Below are positions 54,382 through 63,933 of a DNA stretch of 64,000 nt, piece after piece. The notes under the pieces were generated by a model. That model saw only the letters and a list, made by a program, of their open reading frames with translations, was not told the origin of the DNA and ran no database searches. Positions within the stretch are counted from its first letter, which is position 1. Each line of letters starts with the position of its first letter. Origin of the DNA: Fusobacterium ulcerans (GTDB taxonomy: Bacteria > Fusobacteriota > Fusobacteriia > Fusobacteriales > Fusobacteriaceae); NCBI RefSeq assembly GCF_003019675.1, contig NZ_CP028105.1, forward strand, positions 310,001 to 374,000, in the 5' to 3' direction. Made by a program: the position numbers and the translations under genes.

Positions 54382-54420
54382 TCTATAATCAACTCCTGTT
54401 TTATTGTTCTTAAAATTACA

Positions 54421-54454
54421 AAATATGGGTGACCAAAAAGCTATAAGTCACCCA
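54421..54454 (-). terminator. Terminator after yggT sharing 18 bases with the pduL-pduM hairpin
   Basis: TGGGTGAC/GTCACCCA arms (54426-54433 and 54447-54454) are followed on the minus strand by TATTTTG. Bases 54424-54441 are identical to 9976-9993. It separates rimO-pgsA-yggT from rsmH. Confidence 0.78.
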
Positions 54455-54461
54455 CATCTAA

Positions 54462-54719
54462 TTAAAGCAGTATCATAAAAACTACTTTTCTTACTATTCC
54501 AAAAAAGATATATGCAACTATTGGTGCTATATCAAGCCTGAAATTTCCCATTGGCAGCAACACTCTAAATGGTCTCAAGATAGGTTCAGTTAAATTATAA
54601 ACCAGTTCTGTAAAACCATTTGATGAACTAGGAGAAAGCCACGAAAGTATCACTCTTATTAATATAAGAGTATTTATAACTGTTATTAATAAATCAAAAA
54701 TTCTAATGAACATATACAT
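54462..54719 (-). CDS. yggT: YggT-family membrane protein
   Basis: A protein of about 85 residues with two membrane helices (about 4-24 and 62-84) and the YggT hallmark LTEPILRPFRVLLP between them. The family is linked to osmotic tolerance and, in plants, thylakoid nucleoid organisation; bacterial function is unclear. The start is the ATG at 54719, nine bases after AAAGGAG; a TTG ten codons earlier overlaps that site. It lies 40 bases after pgsA. Confidence 0.85.
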   Translation of the reverse strand: MYMFIRIFDLLITVINTLILIRVILSWLSPSSSNGFTELVYNLTEPILRPFRVLLPMGNFRLDIAPIVAYIFFGIVRKVVFMILL

Positions 54720-54759
54720 AAATAAACACTCCTTTTCTGTATTAAACAATTATTTTATT

Positions 54760-55293
54760 CTATTTTGAATTCATAAAATAATGTTTAGCTTTTGATGTGT
54801 ATTCCCATCCAGACCATAACGTTAAGATTATTGGTATAAGCATAAGATAGAAGTTATACCATTGATTTCCTACTACAATCATTATCAGAATAACTATCAT
54901 CTGACTTGTTGTCTTATATTTTCCAAGCTTTCCTGCTGGAATAACTTCACCTTTAGCAGCAGCAAGCATTCTTATTCCACTTATAAGGAATTCCCTTGCT
55001 ATTACTATTATTGACATCCATGCTGGAATATATCTCAATTCGACAAAAAGTACCAAAGCAGATATGACCAGTATCTTGTCTGCCAATGGATCCATAAGTT
55101 TTCCAAAATCAGTTACCAGATTATATTTTCTAGCTAGATAACCATCAAAAAAATCTGTCAATGAAGCCACTACAAACAATGCAAAAGCTATCATTCTATA
55201 TACAAAACCTTCAGCATTTGATTCCTGAAGAAAATATATGAAAGGTACAGCCAATACTAATCTTATAAAAGTTAACTTATTAGGTAAGTTCAT
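54760..55293 (-). CDS. pgsA: CDP-diacylglycerol-glycerol-3-phosphate 3-phosphatidyltransferase PgsA
   Basis: This 177-residue membrane enzyme has the CDP-alcohol phosphotransferase signature TDFFDGYLARKYN...FGKLMDPLADK (all metal Asp present). It makes phosphatidylglycerol phosphate for membrane lipid. It begins NLPNKLTFIRL as usual. It lies 29 bases after rimO; the rimO-pgsA pairing is common. Confidence 0.95.
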   Translation of the reverse strand: MNLPNKLTFIRLVLAVPFIYFLQESNAEGFVYRMIAFALFVVASLTDFFDGYLARKYNLVTDFGKLMDPLADKILVISALVLFVELRYIPAWMSIIVIAREFLISGIRMLAAAKGEVIPAGKLGKYKTTSQMIVILIMIVVGNQWYNFYLMLIPIILTLWSGWEYTSKAKHYFMNSK

Positions 55294-55322
55294 AATTTGA
55301 CATCCTCCATAGAATTTATTAT

Positions 55323-56660
55323 TTACTGCTCATTTTCAACTATTGGCCCTATAAAATCATAATCAAAGTTCTGTTCCAGTTTAACTTTGACAATCTCTCC
55401 AGGTTTTGCCGTTCCATCATTTGTAAGTACTTTTCCATCTATCTCCAGAGCCTGACCTTTTGTCCTTCCTTCCAATAAGTACTCACTTTCAGTAGAAACA
55501 CCATCTATCATTACTTCTACAATCTGTCCAAGCATATTCCTGTTTTTGCTTTCAGCAATTTTACTTTGAAGATTAGTAATCTCTACCCATCTCTTTTCCT
55601 TTATTTCCTCTGGAACTTGATTTTCCATGTCATAAGCTTTTGTATCTTCTTCTCTTGAATATTTAAAAACTCCAACATAATCAAACTTGTATTCTTCAAT
55701 GAAAGCTTTAAGTTCCTCAAAATTCTCTTCTGTTTCTCCAGGGAATCCAACTATTACAGCTGTTCTTATCACTGCATCTGGTATCTCTTTTCTTATTCTG
55801 TTAAGTATTCCTTTGATATGATCTCCAGATTTAGCTCTTCCCATTTGCTGAAGAATATTGTCAGATATATGCTGAACTGGTATATCAAAATATTTACATA
55901 TTTTATCTTCATTTTTCATAACATCTATTAGCTCATCAGTAAGAGAATCTGGGAACATATAGTAAGTTCTAAGCCATTTCAGTCCATCTATTTTTACCAG
56001 TTCTTTCATCAATCTTGCTAAAGACTTTTCTTTGTATAAATCTATTCCATACTCTGTAGTCTCCTGAGCTAAAAGATTAAGTTCCTTCACTCCAGATGCT
56101 ACAAGTTTATTTGCTTCTTTGAGTATATCTTCTATAGTTCTGCTTCTCAACTTTCCTCTTAATTGTGGAATTATACAGTAAGTACATCTTCTGTCACAAC
56201 CTTCAGCTATTTTCAAATAAGCTGTGTGAGAAGCTGTAGTAAGAACTCTGTCAGTTTCAGAATTTGCAAGAAAATCCATTTTTGTACTTTCTACAACTCT
56301 TTTATCTGCCAGTATCTCCTCTACTACTTTTTCTATTTTATCAATTTCACCAGTTCCAATTACAGCATCAACTTCAGGAAGCTCTTTTAATATTTCCCCT
56401 GCGTATCTTTGTGCAAGACATCCAGTTACTATTATTTTTTTCAGATTGCCATTTATTTTTAAATCACTAACCTCTAGTATAGTCTCAATTGACTCTTTTT
56501 TTGCATCTCCAATAAATCCGCAAGTATTAACTATAATAATATCTGCTTCCCCTAATTCACTAGTTACTTCAAATCCTCTTTTGTTTACTAATATCCCAAT
56601 AAAATTCTCGCTGTCCACAAGATTTTTGCTGCATCCCAAGCTAATTAAAGCAAATTTCAT
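55323..56660 (-). CDS. rimO: Ribosomal protein S12 methylthiotransferase RimO
   Basis: This 445-residue radical SAM methylthiotransferase has the N-terminal UPF0004 domain with Fe-S cysteines (SLGCSKNLVDSE, NTCGFI, TGCLAQRY), the radical SAM motif CDRRCTYCIIP and a C-terminal TRAM domain (about 375-440). The GCSKNLVDSE start and the downstream pgsA favour RimO over MiaB. It modifies the conserved Asp of S12. Confidence 0.95.
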   Translation of the reverse strand: MKFALISLGCSKNLVDSENFIGILVNKRGFEVTSELGEADIIIVNTCGFIGDAKKESIETILEVSDLKINGNLKKIIVTGCLAQRYAGEILKELPEVDAVIGTGEIDKIEKVVEEILADKRVVESTKMDFLANSETDRVLTTASHTAYLKIAEGCDRRCTYCIIPQLRGKLRSRTIEDILKEANKLVASGVKELNLLAQETTEYGIDLYKEKSLARLMKELVKIDGLKWLRTYYMFPDSLTDELIDVMKNEDKICKYFDIPVQHISDNILQQMGRAKSGDHIKGILNRIRKEIPDAVIRTAVIVGFPGETEENFEELKAFIEEYKFDYVGVFKYSREEDTKAYDMENQVPEEIKEKRWVEITNLQSKIAESKNRNMLGQIVEVMIDGVSTESEYLLEGRTKGQALEIDGKVLTNDGTAKPGEIVKVKLEQNFDYDFIGPIVENEQ

Positions 56661-56690
56661 TCTTCACCTCATCTAAAATAACTTCATACT

Positions 56691-56724
56691 AAAGAGAACA
56701 CAGAAAAATATCTGTGTTCTCTTT
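56691..56724 (-). terminator. Terminator after pnp
   Basis: A 14-bp perfect stem AAAGAGAACACAGA with its complement around a 6-base loop; on the minus strand the 3' arm ends in CTCTTT followed by AGTA. It separates pnp from rimO. Confidence 0.82.
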
Positions 56725-56734
56725 GTATAAAGAA

Positions 56735-58834
56735 CTAAATTTTCTTTTTACTTAAACTAATTTTTCCATTTTCAGTAGAGATAACTTTTACATCAAATCT
56801 ATCTCCAACTTTTAACACATCTTCCACATTTGCTACTCTCTCATTTGAGATTTCAGAAACGTGAAGAAGGCCTTCTTTTCCTGGAAGTATTTCCATAAAT
56901 GCTCCAAATTTAGCAATATTTACTACTCTTCCATTATAGATTTCTCCTACTTCTACATCTTTTACAAATGCATTTACAAGAGTTATTGTCTCTTTCAATA
57001 CTTCTTCATCTTTAGAGAAGATAGAAACATTTCCATCATCGCTGATGTCGATAGTTGCTCCAGTTTTCTCTATGATTCCTTTGATATTCTTTCCTCCTGG
57101 TCCAATTAAAGCAGCTATCTTATCAGTAGCTATTTTCATTTGGTGGATTCTAGGTACATTAGGTCTAAGATCTGCTGGTGCAGAAATAGCATTATTCATA
57201 ACTACTAATATCTCATTTCTAGCATCTAATGCTTGTTTCAAAGCTATTCTCATTATTTCTTCTGTTATTCCAGTTATTTTTATATCCATTTGAAGTGCAG
57301 TTATACCATTTTTAGTTCCTGCTACTTTAAAGTCCATATCTCCTAAGTGATCTTCAAGTCCCATGATATCTGTTAATACAGTGAACTCTTCTCCCTCTTT
57401 AATAAGACCCATAGCTATTCCAGCTACATGCTCTTTAATAGGTACTCCAGCAGCCATAAGTGAAAGTGATCCTCCACAAATTGATGCTTGAGAAGATGAT
57501 CCATTTGATTCAGTTATCTCAGATACTACTCTTATAGTATATGGGAATGATTCTTCTGATGGAATTACATAGCTAAGAGCTCTTTCAGCAAGAGATCCAT
57601 GTCCTAATTCTCTTCTACCAGGTGATCCCATTCTTCCTGTTTCTCCTACTGAATATGGAGGGAAGTTATAGTGAAGATAGAATTTTTTGAAATATTCTTT
57701 TTCTAAGTCATCAACTAACTGCTCGTCTTCTTTAGTTCCTAAAGTAGTTACTACAACAGCTTGAGTTTCTCCTCTTGTAAACATTGCTGATCCGTGAGGA
57801 ATAGGAAGAACTCCAACTTCTGCAAATAATGGTCTTATTTCAGTAGTTTTTCTTCCATCTACTCTATGTTTATGATAAAGGATAGCTTCTCTTACTAGTT
57901 TCTTCATAAGATCATGATAGTAACCTTTGAATTCTCCAATTACTTCTTCTGGAATATCCTCTTCTTCAATACCTTCATAATTTTCAAGAATAAATGCTTC
58001 CATTAATTCTTCTTCTAATGAATCTACTGCTTCTTCTCTTGCTTTTTTACCTAAAGTAAGAACAGCAGCTTTAAGTCTTTCCATTCCTTTTTCATCAATG
58101 AAATCTTTTACTAATGGTAAAACTTCTTTTTTAACAAAATCTATTTTCTCTTTTCCAGCAACTTTTGCAAATTCTTCTTGAAAAGCACAGATTTTTTTGA
58201 TATTTTCATGAGCAAACATTATTGCAGCAAGCATAGTTTCCTCATCTAATTCTTTTGCTCCAGCCTCAACCATGTTTACAGCATCTTTTGATCCTGCTAC
58301 TGATAATTCAAGGTCACTTGTTTCTAATTCTTCTGGAGTTGGGTTTAAAATAAACTCTCCATCTTTGTATCCTACTACAACCCCTGCTACTGGTCCTAAG
58401 AATGGAAGGTCAGAAAGCATAAGTGCCATTGAAGATCCTATTATTCCTAAATAGTCAGGTGTATTTTTCTCATCATATGAAAATACAGTATTTACAATAT
58501 GTACATCATGATTGAATCCTTCTGGGAACATTGGTCTTATAGGTCTGTCTATAAGTCTAGCTGTCAATGTTGCATTAGTTGAAGGTCTTCCTTCTCTTTT
58601 GTTGAATCCTCCTGGAAATTTTCCAGCAGCATAAAACTTTTCAATATAATCAACTGTTAAAGGGAAAAAGTCAGCCCCTTTTCTTGGTTCTTTGCTACGG
58701 TTTACAGTACTCAACAATACAGTTTCCCCATATTGAACCATTACAGCTCCGCAAGATTGTCTTGCTATTTTTCCAGTTGAAAAACTTAGCGTTCTTCCTG
58801 CTAATTCTAATTCAACTTTTTTCTCATCAAACAT
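56735..58834 (-). CDS. pnp: Polyribonucleotide nucleotidyltransferase (PNPase)
   Basis: At 699 residues this is the standard length. Two RNase PH domains (about 1-210 and 310-545; [22 protein letters not shown] and [15 protein letters not shown]-like segment), an all-helical linker, a KH domain ([13 protein letters not shown]) and an S1 domain ([14 protein letters not shown]) are present in order. It degrades RNA phosphorolytically. Expression is probably autoregulated: a long hairpin occupies its 5' leader, as in E. coli pnp. Confidence 0.97.
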   Translation of the reverse strand: MFDEKKVELELAGRTLSFSTGKIARQSCGAVMVQYGETVLLSTVNRSKEPRKGADFFPLTVDYIEKFYAAGKFPGGFNKREGRPSTNATLTARLIDRPIRPMFPEGFNHDVHIVNTVFSYDEKNTPDYLGIIGSSMALMLSDLPFLGPVAGVVVGYKDGEFILNPTPEELETSDLELSVAGSKDAVNMVEAGAKELDEETMLAAIMFAHENIKKICAFQEEFAKVAGKEKIDFVKKEVLPLVKDFIDEKGMERLKAAVLTLGKKAREEAVDSLEEELMEAFILENYEGIEEEDIPEEVIGEFKGYYHDLMKKLVREAILYHKHRVDGRKTTEIRPLFAEVGVLPIPHGSAMFTRGETQAVVVTTLGTKEDEQLVDDLEKEYFKKFYLHYNFPPYSVGETGRMGSPGRRELGHGSLAERALSYVIPSEESFPYTIRVVSEITESNGSSSQASICGGSLSLMAAGVPIKEHVAGIAMGLIKEGEEFTVLTDIMGLEDHLGDMDFKVAGTKNGITALQMDIKITGITEEIMRIALKQALDARNEILVVMNNAISAPADLRPNVPRIHQMKIATDKIAALIGPGGKNIKGIIEKTGATIDISDDGNVSIFSKDEEVLKETITLVNAFVKDVEVGEIYNGRVVNIAKFGAFMEILPGKEGLLHVSEISNERVANVEDVLKVGDRFDVKVISTENGKISLSKKKI

Positions 58835-58869
58835 AAATTCCTCCTATTATTTTCTTCTAGTCTTCTTTA

Positions 58870-58952
58870 AAACTTAAAAGGTAAATAATAAGGAGTAAAA
58901 GCAGAAATGCTGTTCATCTTTTACCTCTTACTACTTACAATCTTTTAAGTTT
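58870..58952 (-). promoter_or_regulatory. Long hairpin in the pnp 5' leader, possible autoregulatory RNase target
   Basis: Eleven-base outer arms (58870-58880 and 58942-58952) pair perfectly. The inner 21-base arms then pair with only two mismatched positions and several G-U pairs, around a loop of about 15-18 bases. The stem of about 32 bp starts a few bases after the inferred transcription start and ends 35 bases before the pnp ATG. In E. coli a comparable leader stem is cut by RNase III and then degraded by PNPase, limiting pnp expression. Confidence 0.7.
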
Positions 58953-58965
58953 CAGTTTTCTAGTA

Positions 58966-58974
58966 ATTATATCA
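58966..58974 (-). promoter_or_regulatory. Extended -10 promoter of pnp
   Basis: On the minus strand TGATATAAT gives a TGn-extended -10 (TATAAT at 58966-58971). No good -35 was seen. The start would fall just before the leader hairpin. The sequence from here to 59111 has no supported gene. Confidence 0.7.
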
Positions 58975-59111
58975 CAATTTTCTCATTTTTTCCATATCTT
59001 ATTATCTAAGTAGCTTCATACTTTTTTCTATATCTCTAGGTACTGCTGTAAAAGAAATTTTCATAGATCTAAGGATTATCTCTTTTTTCTTCTCATTCAA
59101 GTAAAATATAT

Positions 59112-59137
59112 AAAAAAACTCCCAATAATTAAGGGAG
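59112..59137 (-). terminator. Terminator after the hypothetical gene at 59152
   Basis: CTCCC and GGGAG arms with extra A/T pairs (CTCCCTTAATTATTGGGAG) are followed by seven T on the minus strand. Confidence 0.88.
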
Positions 59138-59151
59138 CTTATATTTTATTC

Positions 59152-59775
59152 CTATTCAGCTTGAACATCTTTTTTAGTAGTTTTTTTAGCATTTTTTTTA
59201 ATCTCTTTTAATTCTATCATTCTTTCAGCTACTAATTTTTTAAATTCCAGTAAATCTTCAAGACTAATATCTTTCATTATAAAGTTTTTTGCTTTAGTTC
59301 TAGTTGATCTATATGTTGAATCCAGTTTACTATTTTCTTTAGCTTCGATTTGCTTTCTAAAACTTTTTTCTAATCCTGCTAAATATCCATTACTTGGATA
59401 AAACAGGTATCTATACCCTACTTTAATTTCAATTATAATATCTCTTAAACTTGGTGTCATTCCTAATTTAGAAAACAATTTATGTTTTTTAGAAAAATCT
59501 TCCTTTTTAAAAGCAAACTCTGTATTATATATTTCCTCAAGTGCTTTTTTTATTTCAGCATTTTTCATGCCATTACCAAGTAATTCTTTTAAATGTTTGG
59601 TTCTTATAGTTGCAATGACATAAGTTGAATTATCTATTTTAGTAATAGATTTTTTTGGATTTTTTTCTTTAAAGTCATTTTGTAATAAAGCAATTAAATT
59701 CCAAAATATTTTTTCATTGATTTTAGTCATCTCATAAGTACTTCCTATCAGTTCTGGGTGTCTATCCGCTTTCAT
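59152..59775 (-). CDS. Hypothetical protein, weakly Rep-like
   Basis: This 207-residue soluble, basic protein has a Lys-rich C-terminus (KKNAKKTTKKDVQ). The first half (YEMTKINEKIFWNLIALLQND) and the middle (IIIEIKVGYRYLFYPSNGYLAG, a beta-turn-beta) faintly recall winged-helix domains of Rep_3-type replication initiators, but I cannot establish this. A GGAGAAC site precedes the ATG. It is monocistronic, between pnp and the fplA-like gene. Confidence 0.6.
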   Translation of the reverse strand: MKADRHPELIGSTYEMTKINEKIFWNLIALLQNDFKEKNPKKSITKIDNSTYVIATIRTKHLKELLGNGMKNAEIKKALEEIYNTEFAFKKEDFSKKHKLFSKLGMTPSLRDIIIEIKVGYRYLFYPSNGYLAGLEKSFRKQIEAKENSKLDSTYRSTRTKAKNFIMKDISLEDLLEFKKLVAERMIELKEIKKNAKKTTKKDVQAE

Positions 59776-60027
59776 TTTCAGTTCTCCTATTTTTTTAAAA
59801 TATATTATAAAAAAATCTTTTTTATTCTATTCTAGTATATTTTCAAATGAATTTATAAAAAAAATTTTAATATTTTTTACGTTTCTTTTCTATATTCCTA
59901 GCAATTATAACATTTTTGTTATTAAAAATCAAATTTAAGATATTTCTTATTTTATTTATTATGAAAAATTGATATAATATAGATTATATGTTAAGACATT
60001 ACCAGAATATTACACTAGGAGGATTTC

Positions 60028-62343
60028 ATGAAGAGAAAGTTTTTTCTCATTTTTACTATACTTTTCATCATATTAATGCCTTCTAAAAGTTTAGCAAATT
60101 TACAATCAATAAATAACAATCTAACTTTCGAGGAAGATATTGAAATAGATAAATTAAAATCCCAAATAAAACTTTTAGAAGAAAAAATACAAACATTAGA
60201 AAAAACAAAAGCTGTTAAGCTTAAAAAAAATAAAGTCAATATCAAAATTGGACTTGCTCTGAGCGGTGGAGGTGCAAAAGGTCTTGCCCATGTAGGAGTT
60301 CTTAAAGTTCTTGAAGAACAAAATATCAAGATTGATTATATTACAGGTACAAGTATGGGAGCTGTAGTTGCTGCTCTTTATTCAGCGGGATATACTCCTG
60401 ATCAAATAGAAAATATACTGCTGGATATAAACTGGAATGGATATATAAGCGGCGAACTTGACAGTAAAAAAGTGCCTCTTGAGAAAAAATTAGGCAATCA
60501 AAAATATGCTGCTTCTGTAAGATACGATAAAGAATTTAATTTTTCTCTTCCTAAGGGATTTGGAAGTACAGAAATGATATATTTAAGATTGAAAAAATTA
60601 CTTGCCAATGTGGAGAATATTAATGATTTTGATAAACTTCCTATTCCTTTGAGAATAGTGACAACAGACTTAAATACTGGTAAAGCAGTAGCTCTTTCTC
60701 ATGGAGACTTAGCCAGAGCAATCACTGCCAGCGTTGCTATTCCTACTATCCTTGATCCAGTAGAAATAGACGGCAGTCTTTATGTAGATGGATTGATTTC
60801 AAGAAATCTTCCTGTTGAAGATGTGATTGCCATGGGAGCTGACATAGTAATTGCCAGTGATGTAGGAAATGAAGTAAAAGATAATAAAGATTATAATATT
60901 CTTAGTGTTATGAATCAGTTGGTAACTATACAAAGTGCCTCTTCTACACAGCAGCAAAGAGAAATGGCTACTATACTTATTTCTCCTGATATTCAGGCAT
61001 ACAATGCTACAGATATGAAGAAAGGAAAGGAATTTATAACTCTTGGATTTAATGCTGCCCAAGAAAAAATAACTGATTTAAAAAAACTTCCTAAGAGAGA
61101 TCAAGAAATTAAATTCCCAGTTTCTGATAATAGCATTTATATTAAAAATATTGTGTATTCCAATAAGTTCTCTTCAGATAAACAGGAAATATTAAATAAC
61201 CTTCTAGCTAAATATATGAACAAATCCATTACTGATGATGAAATGGAAGATATTATGCTGAAACTTTATGGGGTAGATTTTATAAATAAGATTTACTATG
61301 AAGTTGAAGGAAATACCCTTGTTCTCGATGCAGATATTAATCCTGCAAATGTTTTCGGTATAGGAGCAAGTTATGCTACTGGTTATGGAACTACCTTTAA
61401 TATTGGTACTGAACTTTCAAATGCAAAAAAACTTGGAAGCAGCAGTACAATCAATGCACAATTTGGAGATTATCTAGGTTTATCTACCAGAAATTTCTTT
61501 TACTATGGAGTTTCTAATAAAATAGGTATCTTCGCCAATGCAAGTTACAAGGAATCACCTCTCTATTTATATGACAATACAAAAAAAATTGCTGACTATA
61601 CTACCAAAGCTCTGAGATTTGAAACTGGAGTTCTTACTCAATATGAAAATCAGCTTTTAGCCTCTTATGGAATAGCTGTAAATTACTCTAAGCTTGAACA
61701 GGAAACAGGTCTTGAATGGACTGATCAATTTGAATATTCCAAAAACTATAATGAAGCTTTCTTTAAATTATCTCTGGATAGTTTAAGTGGAACAAACCGA
61801 CCTTCTTCTGGTGTAAAAGGAGAGTTGAATTATGTTTGGGGTGGAACATTTGGTGCTTCAAAATCAAATTTCTATGGTCCTCTTTATCAGTTTGACGGAT
61901 ATGTTCCATTAAACAAAAAGTTTATTTTTTCTTATGGATTCTATGGAGGAGTTATCTCAGGAGATAATATTCTTCTTGATCAATATATAAAACTTGGAGG
62001 AACTAAAAATAATATTCAGAATAAATCATTTGCTTTCTATGGATATGAAGTGCATCAAAAACTCGTTGACCAATTCCTTATAGGAAGATTAGGATTGGAT
62101 TATGAATTATCTAACAACCTCTATTTAGGAACTAACTGGAATATAGGAACATATAGGGAAGTTAAAGAAAAAAGTGATAGTATGAGCAAAAATGATAATC
62201 TTTTATGGGATGATTACCATCAAGGATTTGCTCTTTCTTTAACATATGAAACTATGTTTGGTCCAATAGAATTTTCAGTGTCTAAAGATAATAAAAAAGG
62301 AGATGTAATATCTCAGTTCAGTATTGGATATGTATTTGATTAA
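60028..62343 (+). CDS. fplA: Type Vd autotransporter phospholipase (FplA-like)
   Basis: This 771-residue protein has a Sec signal (about 1-23) and a short coiled coil (35-67). A patatin domain follows (about 73-290) with oxyanion GGGAKG, nucleophile Ser109 in GTSMG and Asp254 in VDGLISRN, then a POTRA-like segment (about 350-440) and a C-terminal 16-strand-type barrel ending in an aromatic (IGYVFD). The Ser-Asp distance of 145 residues equals that of F. nucleatum FplA (S98/D243). It is an outer-membrane phospholipase A1 with the enzyme domain at the surface. An extended -10 (TATAAT at 59973) precedes it. Confidence 0.93.
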   Translation: MKRKFFLIFTILFIILMPSKSLANLQSINNNLTFEEDIEIDKLKSQIKLLEEKIQTLEKTKAVKLKKNKVNIKIGLALSGGGAKGLAHVGVLKVLEEQNIKIDYITGTSMGAVVAALYSAGYTPDQIENILLDINWNGYISGELDSKKVPLEKKLGNQKYAASVRYDKEFNFSLPKGFGSTEMIYLRLKKLLANVENINDFDKLPIPLRIVTTDLNTGKAVALSHGDLARAITASVAIPTILDPVEIDGSLYVDGLISRNLPVEDVIAMGADIVIASDVGNEVKDNKDYNILSVMNQLVTIQSASSTQQQREMATILISPDIQAYNATDMKKGKEFITLGFNAAQEKITDLKKLPKRDQEIKFPVSDNSIYIKNIVYSNKFSSDKQEILNNLLAKYMNKSITDDEMEDIMLKLYGVDFINKIYYEVEGNTLVLDADINPANVFGIGASYATGYGTTFNIGTELSNAKKLGSSSTINAQFGDYLGLSTRNFFYYGVSNKIGIFANASYKESPLYLYDNTKKIADYTTKALRFETGVLTQYENQLLASYGIAVNYSKLEQETGLEWTDQFEYSKNYNEAFFKLSLDSLSGTNRPSSGVKGELNYVWGGTFGASKSNFYGPLYQFDGYVPLNKKFIFSYGFYGGVISGDNILLDQYIKLGGTKNNIQNKSFAFYGYEVHQKLVDQFLIGRLGLDYELSNNLYLGTNWNIGTYREVKEKSDSMSKNDNLLWDDYHQGFALSLTYETMFGPIEFSVSKDNKKGDVISQFSIGYVFD

Positions 62344-62361
62344 GAAAACAGAGGTGAAATA

Positions 62362-62556
62362 ATGAATAATTACAAAATAAATATAATAAATGAAATTTAC
62401 TTTACTAAGTTTTTTATGATAGTAAAGGCTGAAACGAAAGAACAGGCTATAGAAAAAGCTATGGTACGTTATAGAATGAGGATAGTAAAAAAGTTAGGTC
62501 ATTCAGAACCTAGAATAAATATCCAAGATAATATAATTATTGAAAAAATAAACTAG
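62362..62556 (+). CDS. Small hypothetical protein downstream of the fplA-like gene
   Basis: This 64-residue basic protein has no signal peptide (pattern KAETKEQAIEKAMVRYRMRI suggests a beta-helix unit). No family was recognised. It starts 18 bases after the fplA-like stop with an AGAGGTG site, so it is probably co-transcribed, and is followed by a bidirectional terminator. Confidence 0.6.
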   Translation: MNNYKINIINEIYFTKFFMIVKAETKEQAIEKAMVRYRMRIVKKLGHSEPRINIQDNIIIEKIN

Positions 62557-62572
62557 AATAATAGTAAAAAAC

Positions 62573-62625
62573 AAAGAGGGCAACTCCTAAGCAGAAATAT
62601 AATCTGGCTTTGAGTACCCTCTTTT
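62573..62625. terminator. Bidirectional terminator
   Basis: AAAGAGGG (62573-62580) and CCCTCTTT (62617-62624) enclose a partly paired 36-base loop (AGCAGA/TCTGGCTT), with T runs outside. It ends the fplA-like unit and the convergent transporter gene. Confidence 0.78.
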
Positions 62626-62635
62626 ATTTATCTCA

Positions 62636-63466
62636 TTATTTCATAAACATTGTCATGATATTTTTTATTCCTGCTCCTACATCTATTCCAAATATAGATT
62701 CAGCAATCATTTTTGAAAGAACTACTGTAGTTACTATAAGGAACATAGGTTTGATAAATTTTGTCCCTCTTGTTACTGCCATCTTAGCTCCAATTATTGC
62801 TCCAACCACCATTATGGCAGCCATTGAGAAAGAATATACATATGCAACTTTTCCCATAGATACAAACATTATAACACTTGCCACATTACTTGAAAGATTC
62901 AATATCTTTGCATTTCCACTGGCATTAGTAAAATCTATCTTGAATATTCTGATCATAGCAAATATAAGGAAAGAGCCTGTTCCCGGACCAAAAAATCCAT
63001 CATAGAAACCTAAAGCAAAAGCCATTATAATTCCCCATTTTACATTCTGCCCTGTTAATCCCTCAAATCTATTCTCTTCTCCAAGATTCTTATTACGAAG
63101 TGTATATATCAATACCATAACAAGAAGAACTATAGCTATTGGATAGAGGTATTTTGAATCTATCATTACTACTGTTTTTACTCCAAGTACTGCTCCAATA
63201 AATGAAAATGCTGCTAATTTCTTCATCAGCTGCCAGTTAATTTTCCCTGATTGAGCAAATTTAGCACTGCTGGCTATTGTAGAGCAGCAAGCTGCAACCT
63301 TATTTGTACCAAGTGCCACATGAGCAGGAAGTCCAGAAGCCAGAAAAGCTGGTAAACTGATAAGTCCTCCTCCACCTGCTATTGCATCAATAAATGCTGC
63401 AAAAAAGCAAGCTATCCCTAAAAAAATAAATCCTGATAAATCCATACCTTCCATTAAACCAAACAT
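62636..63466 (-). CDS. TSUP (TauE/SafE) family membrane transporter
   Basis: This 276-residue membrane protein with about eight helices has the TSUP family glycine-rich start IDAIAGGGGLISLPAFLASGLPAHVALGTNKVAA and the second repeat FYDGFFGPGTGSFLIFAMI. The family moves sulfite, sulfoacetate and related small anions; the substrate here is unknown. It is followed by a terminator and preceded by a lipoprotein gene 44 bases away on the same strand. Confidence 0.9.
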   Translation of the reverse strand: MFGLMEGMDLSGFIFLGIACFFAAFIDAIAGGGGLISLPAFLASGLPAHVALGTNKVAACCSTIASSAKFAQSGKINWQLMKKLAAFSFIGAVLGVKTVVMIDSKYLYPIAIVLLVMVLIYTLRNKNLGEENRFEGLTGQNVKWGIIMAFALGFYDGFFGPGTGSFLIFAMIRIFKIDFTNASGNAKILNLSSNVASVIMFVSMGKVAYVYSFSMAAIMVVGAIIGAKMAVTRGTKFIKPMFLIVTTVVLSKMIAESIFGIDVGAGIKNIMTMFMK

Positions 63467-63510
63467 TGCTTCACCCCAAATTTAATTTTATGTTTTATCT
63501 TTTAATACTA

Positions 63511-63933
63511 TTACCATACTCTTCTTGCTTCATAGCTTTCTACACTATTGATATAAAAATCCATATCCTGATTAAAATTTCTAATAAAATCTTTTCTTTT
63601 ATCAATTTCATTCCACTGAGTATTTACCTGTTGTCTCAAAGCCAGCATTTTTATTCTTAAATCTTTGACTTCTTCCATATTAGGATTTTCCTGAGCACTG
63701 AGTTTATCATATCTCTTTACAAGATATTTGTAATTCTTAATATAGAAATCCCTATATCTGCTGTCTGATCCCCAATCACCATCAGGCTTCATCCATGTAT
63801 TCAGAGATATTCCTGCTCCTACTCTTCCTCCGCTTCCCCAGCCTATTCCAATTCCAGGAGAAACTCCAACAGTAGTACACCCACTCAAAGCTGCTGCTAT
63901 TATCAGACCAATAATATATTTTTCTGCTTTCAT
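63511..63933 (-). CDS. Small lipoprotein of unknown function
   Basis: This 140-residue protein has a lipobox (AALSGC, Cys at about residue 19) followed by a glycine-rich segment (GIGIGWGSGGRVGAGIS) and a helical, possibly coiled C-terminal two thirds. No family was recognised. It is anchored in a membrane facing the periplasm. The last 67 bases of the window upstream of it contain no gene. Confidence 0.75.
   Translation of the reverse strand: MKAEKYIIGLIIAAALSGCTTVGVSPGIGIGWGSGGRVGAGISLNTWMKPDGDWGSDSRYRDFYIKNYKYLVKRYDKLSAQENPNMEEVKDLRIKMLALRQQVNTQWNEIDKRKDFIRNFNQDMDFYINSVESYEARRVW

Noticed and set aside
58990-59111. ORF on the minus strand just upstream of pnp (ends in a product like AVPRDIEKSMKLLR)
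   Set aside because: The frame looks protein-like but has no ribosome site or convincing start, and its upstream part runs into a terminator. It may be a gene remnant.
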